NCBI GenBank assembly: GCA_016789885.1
Contig: JAEUPZ010000033.1
Location: forward strand, 124,001-188,000
DNA from: Chromatiales bacterium
Lineage (GTDB): Bacteria; Pseudomonadota; Gammaproteobacteria; Steroidobacterales; GCA-2729495
DNA length: 64,000 nt
Direction of reading: 5' to 3'
This document shows, in pieces, positions 18,355 through 27,181 of this stretch. The position numbers were made by a program, and so were the translations under genes. The notes beneath the pieces are model-generated. The model saw nothing but the letters and a program-made list of their open reading frames with translations. It was not told the origin of the DNA and did not search any database. Numbering within the stretch: position 1 is the stretch's first letter; each line of letters begins with the position of its first letter.

Positions 18355-18987
18355 TTACTGCAGTCCCTGGATGTACGAGGCGACGGCCTTGATCTCGTCG
18401 TCGGTCAGGCGGGCGGCGACGTTGCGCATGATCTGCGTGTCGCCGTCGGTGCTGCGCTGGCCCGAGCGGTAGGCGGCGAGCTGGGCGGCCGTGTAGGTGG
18501 CGTGCTGCCCGGACACCTGGGGCCAGGCGGCCGTGATGTTGCCGAGGCCGTCGGGGCCATGGCAGGCCAGGCAGGCCGGCGCGCCGGTCTCCTTATTGCC
18601 GCCGCGGTAGATCTGCTCGCCGGCTTCCACCAGCGCCGGATCCGCCGTCTTCCTCGCGGGCTTCTGGCCCGCGAAATACGCGGCGAGGTCCGCCATGTCC
18701 TGGTCGGACAGGGCCATGGCCTGCCCGCTCATCAGCACGTTCTGCCGGGCGCCGGACTTGAACGCCTGCAGCTGCTTGATGGTGTAGGACTCGTGCTGGC
18801 CGGCGAGGCTCGGCCACTCGGGGTTCAGGCTGTTGCCGTCGACGCCGTGGCAGGCGGCGCAGGTGATCGCCTTGGCCTGCCCGGCCGCGGCATCGCCGGC
18901 GGCCATGGCGGGGGCCGCGAGACCCAGCGCGAGCAGGGCAGCCAGCCCTGCGCGGGCCATCAGTCGCAGATGGTCTGGAGCATCCAT
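18355..18987 (-). CDS. Dihaem cytochrome c4, 210 aa
   Basis: A signal peptide (ending AMAAG) precedes two cytochrome c domains in tandem, each about 90 residues. Haem motifs are CAACH and CLACH. Methionine ligands are likely in the VLMSGQAMALS and IMRNVAARL stretches. Cytochrome c4 shuttles electrons in the periplasm, for instance to cbb3-type oxidases. ATG 18987 was chosen because it gives a standard signal peptide. It is divergent from engB, with about 100 bp between them. Confidence 0.92.
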   Translation of the reverse strand: MDAPDHLRLMARAGLAALLALGLAAPAMAAGDAAAGQAKAITCAACHGVDGNSLNPEWPSLAGQHESYTIKQLQAFKSGARQNVLMSGQAMALSDQDMADLAAYFAGQKPARKTADPALVEAGEQIYRGGNKETGAPACLACHGPDGLGNITAAWPQVSGQHATYTAAQLAAYRSGQRSTDGDTQIMRNVAARLTDDEIKAVASYIQGLQ

Positions 18988-19090
18988 AACGCTTGTTCTG
19001 TAAGGGAAAATCGGGGGTCGACGGCGTGCTAGACTCGCGACCGCGGCGGATTGTACACCGATTCCCGCCCCCTCTTCAGCGCGAGACCCC

Positions 19091-19702
19091 ATGTCCCTGT
19101 ACCCGGCGGCGGCCTTCATCACCAGCGCCAACCAGGCCGGACAGTTCGTGCCCGACATCGGTGCCGAAGTCGCCTTCGCGGGGCGGTCGAACGCGGGCAA
19201 GTCCAGTGCCATCAATGCCATCCTCGGCCGGAAGGATTTTGCGCGGACCAGCAAGACGCCGGGCCGCACCCAGCTCGTCAACTTCTTTTCGCTGGAAGCG
19301 GGCGTTCGGTTGGTGGACCTGCCGGGCTACGGTTTCGCCCGGGTGCCGCGGGACGTGCGCGAGCACTGGGAGCGCCTCATGGAGGACTACTTCCGCGGCC
19401 GCGGCTCGCTGCGCGGCCTCGTCGTGGCCGTCGATTCGCGTCGCGGCATCGGCGACTTCGACCGGCAGATGCTCGACTACGCCCGGGCGCTCGGCCGCCC
19501 CGCCCACGTGCTGCTGACCAAGGCCGACAAGCTCAACCGCCGGGAGCAGGAGGACGTCCTGGCCGTGGCCCGCGAGGAGCTTGGCGCGGCCACCGGCGTG
19601 CAGCTCTTCTCGGCCGTGACGAGGCTGGGCGTCGACCAGGCGCGCGCGGCGCTGCGGCGTTTCCTGCAGGGCGTGGCGGACGCTGCCGATCACCCCGCCT
19701 GA
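19091..19702 (+). CDS. engB: Ribosome biogenesis GTP-binding protein EngB/YsxC, 203 aa
   Basis: EngB is a TrmE-Era-like GTPase needed for 50S assembly. The G motifs are clear: G1 GRSNAGKS (31-38), G2 region TPGRTQ, G3 DLPGYG and G4 TKAD. Length is normal. In many gammaproteobacteria polA lies immediately next to engB; here the two are separated by a 3.8-kb accessory insert. Confidence 0.95.
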   Translation: MSLYPAAAFITSANQAGQFVPDIGAEVAFAGRSNAGKSSAINAILGRKDFARTSKTPGRTQLVNFFSLEAGVRLVDLPGYGFARVPRDVREHWERLMEDYFRGRGSLRGLVVAVDSRRGIGDFDRQMLDYARALGRPAHVLLTKADKLNRREQEDVLAVAREELGAATGVQLFSAVTRLGVDQARAALRRFLQGVADAADHPA

Positions 19703-19882
19703 CGTCGCCGGACGACCGGCTGTCGCAGAGCCCGCCAGCCCGCTCCCGGTCCATGCACTGCTGTAGTGCCGGTTCCTGCCGCCGTGCGTGCCGTGGCTGT
19801 TACGCGTGGGGCGACGGCGTGCGAGGCCGTGGCCTGCCCGGCCGATGCGCGCGTGTACCCTGGTTAACGGCCATCCGTCCCC

Positions 19883-20359
19883 TCATGTGCCGCGGAACAG
19901 CCTTCCGTAGTCGAAGGCCCGCACCGCATGGGCCACCAGTGAGGCGGCGTCAGGGTGCAGCGGATTGAGCATCACCACGCATTCCTCCGGCACGATCACT
20001 GAAGGCACCTGCAGGCAGACGCCCTCCCTGTCGCGCAACCATCCCGCGCCGACTTCAACGCTGGCTTTTCCCGCCGGGATGGCCGCCCATCCGGCCGGGA
20101 GGGATTGCATATCCACCACGGTGCGGGCTGACCACAGCCGCTCGGGAACGTCGATCCGCACCAGGAAGCGATTGAGCGGAAAACCCGCGTCATCGATGTG
20201 TGCCGCTGTCTCCAGCACCGCCATGGCGATGGTGGGCGCGCAATACACGGCCGGCTGCCCCTCGTCGTTCCATCGCCCGGGGCTCGCCGCGGCACCGGCG
20301 CCACTGAGGTCCGTCGCGGCGTGACGGCGGGTCTCGGCGGCGATCCGCCAGAGGATCAC
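19883..20359 (-). CDS. RES-domain toxin, 158 aa
   Basis: This is a RES-family toxin, structurally an ADP-ribosyltransferase-like fold; characterised members deplete NAD+. The R-E-S residues fit: R in LWRIA near the N-terminus, the E in VLETAAHI, and an S further on in the SLVAHAVRA helix. GRWN and AVYCA are further family blocks. The GTG start at 20359 gives the usual VILWRI opening and overlaps the antitoxin stop (GTGA), as expected for a Xre-RES operon with the antitoxin first. Confidence 0.88.
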   Translation of the reverse strand: MILWRIAAETRRHAATDLSGAGAAASPGRWNDEGQPAVYCAPTIAMAVLETAAHIDDAGFPLNRFLVRIDVPERLWSARTVVDMQSLPAGWAAIPAGKASVEVGAGWLRDREGVCLQVPSVIVPEECVVMLNPLHPDAASLVAHAVRAFDYGRLFRGT

Positions 20360-20958
20360 TGGTAGGCGCCGCTCGCAACGGCACCCAGTAGCCGCGTGAC
20401 CACGGCGAGGCCGGTCGGCGTGTCGACGAGGTCTGCCGGCTTGCGGCCACCCAGGGCCGGCTGCGGACGTTCCAGCCACTTGCCGAGCCAGCGGGCAGCA
20501 TCGAAGCCCCGGGCCTCAGTGGCGGTGGATTCCTCGACCATGGCCTGCGCCATGCCAAGCAGCCTGGCGACCCCGAGCGCCGCGCGGCCGCCGCTGCCGG
20601 CCAGCAGTTCGCCCGAGGCGATCTTCTTCTCTGCCGTTGCCTTGGGCACGCCCAGGATCGCGAACATACGTTGCGCCGGTATCCGCAGCTCGCCAGCGAG
20701 ATCCTTGACGAACACGCTCGCCACGCCGTCCCGCTCCGTGGCGACGAGCTGGAGGGGGTCGGCGACGTGGATCCGCGTCACGAAGTCGCCGACGCCCTTC
20801 TTGCGAAAGTAGCGGATTGCCTCGTGATCGGGCCGGGGGATCGCTTGCAGGGCCGCGGCAGAACGTGGCCGCACCCGGCCCGCGCCGGTACTCCCTTTGG
20901 CTCGCGTGGCGACCTTGGTCGCGGCAACGCGTGTCGTTCGCAACTTGGATCCGGGCAT
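20356..20958 (-). CDS. Xre/MbcA/ParS-family antitoxin, 200 aa
   Basis: This is the partner of the RES toxin. The C-terminal DUF2384 toxin-binding domain is clear: WLGKWLERPQPALGG, then KPADLVDTPTGLAVVTRLL. A central helix-rich region (RIPAQRMFAILGVPKATAEK) corresponds to the Xre-like DNA-binding part. The protein carries a basic N-terminal extension of about 50 residues. I start at ATG 20958, which has GGAG about 9 nt upstream. Such antitoxins usually repress their own operon. Confidence 0.87.
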   Translation of the reverse strand: MPGSKLRTTRVAATKVATRAKGSTGAGRVRPRSAAALQAIPRPDHEAIRYFRKKGVGDFVTRIHVADPLQLVATERDGVASVFVKDLAGELRIPAQRMFAILGVPKATAEKKIASGELLAGSGGRAALGVARLLGMAQAMVEESTATEARGFDAARWLGKWLERPQPALGGRKPADLVDTPTGLAVVTRLLGAVASGAYQ

Positions 20959-21159
20959 ATCCACACTCCGTCCAGAATGAGACGAAGCATAGTCCCGTAG
21001 TAGGCGACCGTCCATGACCATGGCCCGCCGGCTGCAAGGTCGCACAGGCTACGGCCGGGAGCATCCGGCTGCCAGCGCCGTTTCTGCCGACTGCTCCAGG
21101 TTTCGCCGCTTGGGTCCGGACCGTGCCCTGCTGCTTCACCTTGCCGGCGTCGGGCCGGA

Positions 21160-22149
21160 CTACGCGCTGGCGGGAGAGTCCGGTCCGCCGCGGAAGTCTT
21201 CGTCAGCGAGCACGCGACTGAATGGCACGACCCACGGCGCCTGGCGCACCCGCAGGCCGCTGCGCAGGACCTCCAGCAGGTCTGGTGGTGGCTGGTCGTA
21301 GACAAGCCGGCGGGCTTGCCGGAATTCCGTCAGCGTGGAGTAGCGGGAGAGCAGCGGCTCCAGCGACGCCCACGGTACCCAGGTGGTGAACTCGGGCGTC
21401 CCGGGCTCCACGCCCTCGCGCTGCGTACCAAACCCCGCCAGGATGAAGTCCACCTTGGGCAGGTAGATCGGGATGCCGTCCGGCCAAGCGACCCTGGTCT
21501 GCGGACCATCGCCAAGGTCGACGTAATCGATCAGCGGGATGAACACGTCTTCCTCGAGGGCTGCCTGCCGGTCGCCGCGGCTGCGGTTCCACTGCCAGAT
21601 GCGTTCGATCTCGGCCGCCGGCAGGCGGCCGACAAATCGTTCCAGGTGGTAGGGCGGCTGGCGCCAGTCCGCCAGGGTCTTGCGGTGCAGGTGTCGCCAG
21701 GCCAGCAGTACGCGGCTCGGTGACCACGGGCCGAAAGTCGGGTCAGGATCCTGGGGCAGGGCCATCTCCAGGTTCAGGGACCGGACCATCGGCTCCAGCG
21801 TCTCGGTCACTTCCCGGGGATACACTGGCGGCTGCAGGGTCCGAAGCAAAACCACCAACTGGTTGTGACCTGGTAGTGGCCACGCTTGGTCATGGGGGCC
21901 CTGCTCCTCTACCGGCTTCAGGCGGATGGCGAAGCGGCAGCCCGAATCGGTCTGGAGGAAAACCAGCCGGTCATCCTCGACCTTCCCCCACTCCAGATCG
22001 GACCAGTACTGCCGCGCCCGGTCGCGAAGGTCGGGGCCGGCATGCGTCGCACGAAACAGCAGCAGCAGATACGGGGGAATCTGCCTGCTGGGCCTTACGC
22101 CTTCAACAGGGTGGCCCTCGTACACACCCGCCCAGTACGTGACACACAT
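21160..22149 (-). CDS. Unrecognised protein, 329 aa
   Basis: I do not recognise this protein. It starts at ATG 22149 (MCVTYWAGVYEGHPVEG). The frame is open further upstream but overlaps the HEAT-like gene. It is soluble, rich in Pro, Trp and Arg, with blocks such as YWSDLEWGKVEDDRLVFL, RVLLAWRHLHRKTLADW, and IPLIDYVDLGDGPQTRVAW. No catalytic signature, signal peptide or membrane segment is evident. It sits between the toxin-antitoxin pair and the HEAT-like pair, all co-oriented, so a joint function is possible but unproven. Confidence 0.6.
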   Translation of the reverse strand: MCVTYWAGVYEGHPVEGVRPSRQIPPYLLLLFRATHAGPDLRDRARQYWSDLEWGKVEDDRLVFLQTDSGCRFAIRLKPVEEQGPHDQAWPLPGHNQLVVLLRTLQPPVYPREVTETLEPMVRSLNLEMALPQDPDPTFGPWSPSRVLLAWRHLHRKTLADWRQPPYHLERFVGRLPAAEIERIWQWNRSRGDRQAALEEDVFIPLIDYVDLGDGPQTRVAWPDGIPIYLPKVDFILAGFGTQREGVEPGTPEFTTWVPWASLEPLLSRYSTLTEFRQARRLVYDQPPPDLLEVLRSGLRVRQAPWVVPFSRVLADEDFRGGPDSPASA

Positions 22150-22207
22150 TGGCCTTGGCACTCGCGAACCTGGCTGCGCTCCACAGGAAGCAACTGACGG
22201 AAGCTGT

Positions 22208-22807
22208 CTAGGATGCCGTTTCCTCGAACTTGCGCAGGGCAGCCGCAACGCTCTTGCGCATGGCGACTTTCTCGACCTCCGGCGCAATCTGGCGCATTCG
22301 CGCCAGCGATGCCAGGTCCTTGAGCCGACAAAGGCGCAGAACCGCTTCACCGCGCATGTTCGAGTCCGGGTCGTCAAGGAGTTCCCGCCACAGTCCGAGC
22401 GCAGTCTTGCCCATGAGCCGGGGAACGGCAGAAACAGCCAAGTAGTGACGCGGCAGGAACCCCTGCGTCGGATCGCGCAGGATCTCCAGGACTTGCGGCA
22501 ACTCCCTCTTTGTTGCTGTTCCCGCGATGCCTTGCGCGACAGTAAAGCGGTGGTCCTCTGTCGCCTCAGGGTGACGCCAGTAGGCCCGCAACAACGCTGC
22601 CGCTGCTTCCGAGCCACGCGCCCTGCGGGAGGTGCCCAGCATGACCGCGATAGCACGAACCGTCGGGAGGCAGAGCTCCTGACGATCCACGTATCTGATC
22701 AGGATCGACTCTGACCCGTCATCGTAGGGGCGTCGTAAGTCTTGCACGCAGCACACAAGGAAGCCGGCGGCCTGCAACTCACGCGCCAGTTCGCGCTCCA
22801 GAGACAA
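22208..22807 (-). CDS. HEAT-like repeat protein, paralogue 1, 199 aa
   Basis: This is an all-helical protein with the opening MSLERELARELQAAGFLVCCVQDL and a C-terminal run of HEAT-like helices (LMGKTALGLWRELLDDPD, then AVLRLCRLKDL). It is clearly homologous along its whole length to the gene just upstream (22855-23475). The proteins share RELARELxxAGxLVCCVxDLRxP and LMGxxALxLWRELLDDP. The family is not known to me. Scaffold or immunity functions are both conceivable. Confidence 0.7.
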   Translation of the reverse strand: MSLERELARELQAAGFLVCCVQDLRRPYDDGSESILIRYVDRQELCLPTVRAIAVMLGTSRRARGSEAAAALLRAYWRHPEATEDHRFTVAQGIAGTATKRELPQVLEILRDPTQGFLPRHYLAVSAVPRLMGKTALGLWRELLDDPDSNMRGEAVLRLCRLKDLASLARMRQIAPEVEKVAMRKSVAAALRKFEETAS

Positions 22808-22854
22808 TTCCCCTCCAGATCCTGAATGCCCATGCTAGGTGCGCTTGCCCACGT

Positions 22855-23475
22855 TCATGCCGGTGCTGATTTCGTCAGCTTGGCTAGGGCATCCGCAATC
22901 TTCCGGCGACGGCCTGCGTGCCTGACGTCCCGGACCGCCTCGCGCAGCTGGGGCAAAGACTCCCGGTCATTGAGGCGACAAAGGCCCGCGATGGCCAGCA
23001 CGCGCAGGCCCTCCTCCGGATCATCCAGCAGCTCCCGCCAGAGGTCCAAAGCCCTTCGTCCCATCAGGCGTGGCAGCGCTTCCGCCAAGGCATAGCGTGG
23101 CGAGTACGAGTACGGTTCGTCATCCGCGACAACTTGGCCCCGGTCTTTCGGTAGCCGCACGATATCGGTCAGGTCCTTGCTGGTAGCCATCCTGGCGATG
23201 CCCTCGGCGATCCGAAAGCGAGGTTCCGCGGGCGCGTTGCGGTGGCGTGCGTACGCCCGGAGCAAGGCGACGCACGCGGCTGATCCCCACGCAGCGGGGA
23301 AATTCCAGAAAAGGTTGCCGATGCAAACGGCCAGCCCCAACGGAAGCTCCCGCTGCCCGAGATAATTCACGAGGATGGGGACCGCATCTTCAAAGGGAAC
23401 ACGCAGGTCCTCTACGCAACAAACCAGGTACCCGGCCGTCGGAAGCTCCCGGGCCAGCTCACGCGCGACGGACAT
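22855..23475 (-). CDS. HEAT-like repeat protein, paralogue 2, 206 aa
   Basis: This is the tandem paralogue of the preceding entry, separated from it by 47 bp and in the same orientation. It opens MSVARELARELPTAGYLVCC and has the same PRLMGRRALDLWRELLDDP block and helical tail. The cysteine pair VCCV near the N-terminus is conserved in both. The sequences are well diverged in the middle, so the duplication is not recent. It ends the insert, 24 bp before the polA stop. Confidence 0.7.
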   Translation of the reverse strand: MSVARELARELPTAGYLVCCVEDLRVPFEDAVPILVNYLGQRELPLGLAVCIGNLFWNFPAAWGSAACVALLRAYARHRNAPAEPRFRIAEGIARMATSKDLTDIVRLPKDRGQVVADDEPYSYSPRYALAEALPRLMGRRALDLWRELLDDPEEGLRVLAIAGLCRLNDRESLPQLREAVRDVRHAGRRRKIADALAKLTKSAPA

Positions 23476-23499
23476 CCGCGTTCGACCACTGCTTGTACC

Positions 23500-26322
23500 C
23501 TAGTGCGCCTCGTCCCAGTTGGCGCCCGTCCCGGCGTCGACCTTCAGGGGCACCTTCAGCTTCGCGGCACCCGCCATCAGCGTGACGACCTGGTCCTTCA
23601 CGCGGGCCAGCGAGTCCACCGGCACCTCCAGCACCAGCTCATCGTGCACCTGCATGAGGATGCGGGCGCCGGTGTCGCGGCCGCGGCCTCCGAGCCAGTG
23701 GTCGACGTCGATCATGGCGCGCTTGACGATGTCCGCGGCGGTGCCCTGCATCGGTGCGTTGATGGCGCTGCGCTCGGCGTACTGGCGGCGGGACTGCTGG
23801 CGGGCGTTGATGTCCGGCAGGTAGAGCCGCCGGCCGAACACGGTCTCGACGTAGCCGCGCTCCCGCGCCTCGGTGCGGGTGCGGTCCATGTAGGCCTTCA
23901 CGCCCGGGTAGCGGTCGAAGTAGAGGTCGACGTAGCGCTGGGCCTCGTCGCGGCCGATCCCGAGCTGCTTCGCCAGGCCAAAGGCCGACATGCCGTAGAT
24001 GAGCCCGAAGTTGATGGCCTTCGCCGAGCGGCGCTGGTCGGCGGTCACCTTCGTCAGCGGCACGCCGAAGACCTCGGCGGCCGTCGCCTGGTGCACGTCG
24101 AGGTCCTCGGCGAAGGCCCGCAGCAGCCCTTCGTCGCCGGAGATGTGCGCCATGATGCGCAGCTCGATCTGGGAGTAGTCCGCCGCCAGCAGTACGCAGC
24201 CCTCGGGCGCGATGAAGGCCTGGCGGATGCGCCGGCCTTCCTCGGTGCGGATCGGGATGTTCTGCAGGTTGGGATCCGACGACGAGAGCCGCCCGGTGGC
24301 GGCCACGGCCTGGTGGTAGGACGTGTGGATGCGGCCGTCCTTCGCGACGAGCTCCGGGAGCTTGTCGGTGTAGGTGCTCTTCAGCTTGCTCACCGAGCGG
24401 TAGTCGAGCACCAGCCGCGGCAGGGGGTGCTGGCCCGCCAGCTCCTCCAGCGCGTCCTCGTTGGTCGACGGCTGCTTCGTCGGCGTGTAGCTCGTCACCG
24501 GCAGCTTCAGCTCGTTGTAGAGCACCTCGGCCAGCTGCTTCGGCGACGTCAGGTTGAACGGGTGCCCGGCGGCGGCGTGGGCGTCACCCTCGATGGCCGC
24601 CATCTTGTGCGCGAACTCGCTGGACAGCCGGCGCAGCAGCGCGACGTCCACCAGCACGCCGGTGTGCTCCATGCGCAGCAGCACCGGGACGAGCGGCTGC
24701 TCCAGCGACTCGTAGACCTCGCACAGCCCCGGTGTCGCCTCGATCTGCGGCCACAGTGCCTGGTGCAGGCGCAGGCTCACGTCCGCGTCCTCGGCCGAGT
24801 ACTCGGCGGCCTGCTCGACGGACACCTGCTCGAAGGGGATCTGGCTGGCGCCCTTGCCGGCCACGTCTTCGTAGTGGATCGTCGTCAGCCCCAGGTACTT
24901 GCGGGCCACCGAGTCCAGGTCGTGGCGCGTGGCGGTGCTGTTCAGCACGTAGGACTCGAGCATCGAGTCGTAGCGCAGGCCGCCGAGCCGGATCCCGTGG
25001 TTCAGCAGCACGTGGGCGTCGTACTTCAGGTGGTGGCCGACCTTGGGCCGCGTGTCGTCCTCGAGCCAGGGCTTGAGCCTTGCCAGTACCGCGTCGCGCG
25101 ACAGCTGGTCCGGCGCGCCCATGTAGGTGTGGGCCACGGGGACGTAGGCCGCCTCGCCCGGCGCCACGGCGAAGGACAGGCCCACGATTTCGGCGGCCAT
25201 GTAGTCGAGGCCCGTCGTCTCGGTATCGAAGGCGACCAGGGGTGCCGCCTCGATGCGGGCGCACCAGTCGTCGAAATCGGCCTGGGTCAGGATCAGCCGG
25301 TAATGGCGGGCCACCGGGTCGGGCAACCGTACCTCGGGGTCCGCAGCCGGGGCTGCCGCGACCGCGGGTCTGCGGGTCGAGCCGGCACCGGTCGCGGGTT
25401 CCGTGCCGGGCAGCAGCGCGGGCGGCTCCCCCCCCATCTCGCCCGCCGCGTCCTCGCCGGGGATCCGCCGCAAAAGGCTGCGGATCTCAAGATCCGCCGA
25501 CAGCCGGCGCACGGCGTCGGCATCCACCGGCTTCGGCACCAGGTCCAGGGGCGCGACGTGCAGCGGCACGGCCGTGTGGATCGTCGCGAGCTGCCGCGAC
25601 AGGGGCAGCTGGTCGAGGGTGGCCCGCAGCTTCTCGCCCACCTTGCCGGCGATGGCGTCGGCGCTGGCGACGATGGCGTCGAGGCTGCCGTACTGGCCGA
25701 GCCACTTCGCGGCCGTCTTCGGGCCCACGCTCGGCACGCCCGGGATGTTGTCCGAGGTGTCGCCGACCAGCGCGAGGTAGTCGATGATGCGTTCCGGCGG
25801 CACGCCGAACTTGTCGACGACACCGGCCGGGTCGAGGACGCGACCGTTCAGCGTGTCGACCAGTCGTATCCGGTCGGTCACGAGCTGCGCCATGTCCTTG
25901 TCGCTGGTGGCGATGACGGTGTCGAGGCCCGCCGACGCGGCCTGCACCGCCAGCGTGCCGATGACGTCGTCTGCCTCGACGCCTGACTCGCGCAGCAGCG
26001 GCAGGCCCAGCGCCTCCACGACGGCCATCAGCGGCTCGACCTGCGCCCGCAGCTCGTCGGGCATGGCCTCGCGGTGGGCCTTGTAGTCGGCATAGAGCTC
26101 GTCGCGGAAGGTCGGGCCCGGCGCGTCCATGACCACGGCGATGAGGTCCGGCTGCTGCTCCGTGCGGAGCTTCTGCAGCATGTTCAGGAAGCCGTAGATC
26201 GCGCCGGTGGGCTGGCCCTTCGACGTGGTCAGCGGCGGCAGCGCGTGGAAGGCGCGGTAGAGGTAGCCCGAGCCGTCGATCAGCACGAGGCGCCGGGGTG
26301 GCGCTGCAGCTTCTTCGGTCAT
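23500..26322 (-). CDS. polA: DNA polymerase I, 940 aa
   Basis: This is a full-length three-domain enzyme. The 5'-3' exonuclease (residues 1-290) starts LVLIDGSGYLYRAFHALPP. The 3'-5' proofreading domain keeps its acidic residues (FDTETTGLDY, then KYDAHVLLNHG). The polymerase domain has motif A DYSQIELRIMAHI, the O-helix region RRSAKAINFGLIYG, and motif C VHDEL. All domains look functional. Role: Okazaki fragment processing and repair. The short lptM gene lies immediately upstream on the same strand. Confidence 0.97.
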   Translation of the reverse strand: MTEEAAAPPRRLVLIDGSGYLYRAFHALPPLTTSKGQPTGAIYGFLNMLQKLRTEQQPDLIAVVMDAPGPTFRDELYADYKAHREAMPDELRAQVEPLMAVVEALGLPLLRESGVEADDVIGTLAVQAASAGLDTVIATSDKDMAQLVTDRIRLVDTLNGRVLDPAGVVDKFGVPPERIIDYLALVGDTSDNIPGVPSVGPKTAAKWLGQYGSLDAIVASADAIAGKVGEKLRATLDQLPLSRQLATIHTAVPLHVAPLDLVPKPVDADAVRRLSADLEIRSLLRRIPGEDAAGEMGGEPPALLPGTEPATGAGSTRRPAVAAAPAADPEVRLPDPVARHYRLILTQADFDDWCARIEAAPLVAFDTETTGLDYMAAEIVGLSFAVAPGEAAYVPVAHTYMGAPDQLSRDAVLARLKPWLEDDTRPKVGHHLKYDAHVLLNHGIRLGGLRYDSMLESYVLNSTATRHDLDSVARKYLGLTTIHYEDVAGKGASQIPFEQVSVEQAAEYSAEDADVSLRLHQALWPQIEATPGLCEVYESLEQPLVPVLLRMEHTGVLVDVALLRRLSSEFAHKMAAIEGDAHAAAGHPFNLTSPKQLAEVLYNELKLPVTSYTPTKQPSTNEDALEELAGQHPLPRLVLDYRSVSKLKSTYTDKLPELVAKDGRIHTSYHQAVAATGRLSSSDPNLQNIPIRTEEGRRIRQAFIAPEGCVLLAADYSQIELRIMAHISGDEGLLRAFAEDLDVHQATAAEVFGVPLTKVTADQRRSAKAINFGLIYGMSAFGLAKQLGIGRDEAQRYVDLYFDRYPGVKAYMDRTRTEARERGYVETVFGRRLYLPDINARQQSRRQYAERSAINAPMQGTAADIVKRAMIDVDHWLGGRGRDTGARILMQVHDELVLEVPVDSLARVKDQVVTLMAGAAKLKVPLKVDAGTGANWDEAH

Positions 26323-26328
26323 GGCGCG

Positions 26329-26538
26329 CTACTGCGCCTGGCTGCGGTCGGGCGTGGGCGGCACCTGCCGCCGCGGGTCACCGTCGCCGTCGGCCGGCGC
26401 GACGCTCTCGTCACCCTGCGCCGGAACCTCGGCCGGGGCCGCCGCCGGTGGCGGCTCGGGGGGCAGGTACAGGTCGCCCTTGAGGCCGCAGCCTGCCATG
26501 GCGAAGGCGAGGGTGACGATGGCAGCCGTGCGGAGCAT
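26329..26538 (-). CDS. lptM: LPS assembly lipoprotein LptM (YifL), 69 aa
   Basis: This is a small lipoprotein with lipobox MAGC (lipidated C17) followed by the family signature GLKGDLYLPP. LptM binds the LptDE outer-membrane translocon and helps its oxidative maturation in E. coli. The remainder is a Pro/Ala-rich tail. In most relatives it precedes lysA and dapF; here it stands 6 bp before polA, while dapF is at the far left of the window. Confidence 0.88.
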   Translation of the reverse strand: MLRTAAIVTLAFAMAGCGLKGDLYLPPEPPPAAAPAEVPAQGDESVAPADGDGDPRRQVPPTPDRSQAQ

Positions 26539-26635
26539 GTGGCGAGTATAGAGTGGCCGCAGCGCTGGCGGTTCGTCACGGGCCCGGCGTAGCATTTCCA
26601 CCCCTTGCCGGGGCCCTCGGGGCCAGGAGACCGCC

Positions 26636-27061
26636 GTGCGCCGGATCGCCATCCTCTTCGCTGTCGCAGCCCTCGCCCTGGCCAGCTGTGCGTTCTCCGA
26701 TCTCACCGACGACCTGACGCCCGATCTCGACGGGACGGGCTGGTCACTCACGGGCTGGGCCGGGTCCAGGGTCGACCCGGTGCCGTTCCGCATCACGATG
26801 CTCTTCGCGGACGATCGCGTCTCGGGCCGCAGCGGCGTGAACAGCTTTGCCGGGGCCTACACCCGGGGCCCCGACACGGCCTTCACCGTCGGTGACCTGG
26901 AGACCACCGAGATGGGCGGCCCGCCCGAGGCGATGCAGGCGGAGGAGACCTTCCGTTCGCTGCTGTCCCGCGTGCGCACCTACCGTCGTGAGGGCGGCCT
27001 GCTGATGCTGGGTGACGAGACGGGCCAGCCGCTGCTGGTGCTGACGCGCCTGAATGACTAG
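26636..27061 (+). CDS. META-domain (HslJ-like) lipoprotein, 141 aa
   Basis: A signal peptide with lipobox LASC (C18) precedes a META domain: WSLTGW, then LFADDRVSGRSGVNSFAGAY and a C-terminal beta strand pair around LLMLGDETGQPLLVLTR. The domain occurs in HslJ, linked to novobiocin resistance and stress in E. coli, but its molecular role is unknown. The start is GTG at 26636. Its stop codon touches the dispersed hairpin repeat copy B. Confidence 0.8.
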   Translation: MRRIAILFAVAALALASCAFSDLTDDLTPDLDGTGWSLTGWAGSRVDPVPFRITMLFADDRVSGRSGVNSFAGAYTRGPDTAFTVGDLETTEMGGPPEAMQAEETFRSLLSRVRTYRREGGLLMLGDETGQPLLVLTRLND

Positions 27062-27109
27062 CAGCTTGTAGAAGAACGCGCATTCTGTGCGTGCTTCAGC
27101 TCGCGAGTC
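27058..27109 (-). repeat. Convergent-junction hairpin repeat, copy B
   Basis: Read on the minus strand this begins GACTCGCGAGCTGAAGCACG, has the stem ACGCACA-GAA-TGCGCGT and ends TTCTACAAGCTGCTAG. About 41 of 52 positions match copy A. It lies between the convergent META lipoprotein and YciI genes and includes the META stop codon at its end. The remaining 27110-27181 shows nothing recognisable. Confidence 0.75.
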
Positions 27110-27181
27110 CGGTACATGCCCGGACTGGCTCGCGACGAATCAGCCGCTGGTGCGCCTGCTGCGTCGGCCCGCTGGCTGGCC

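Larger units (their letters stand above)
19703..23499. other. Accessory insert between engB and polA
   Basis: This segment holds a RES-Xre toxin-antitoxin pair, an unrecognised 329-aa gene and two HEAT-like paralogues, all on the minus strand. It interrupts the otherwise common engB-polA neighbourhood. The first 180 bp (19703-19882) have no gene and I see nothing recognisable there. No integrase, transposase or obvious direct repeat was found at the edges. Confidence 0.6.

Noticed and set aside
23503..25986. An 827-aa open frame opposite polA
   Set aside because: It is antisense to a complete DNA polymerase I and has no recognisable domain.
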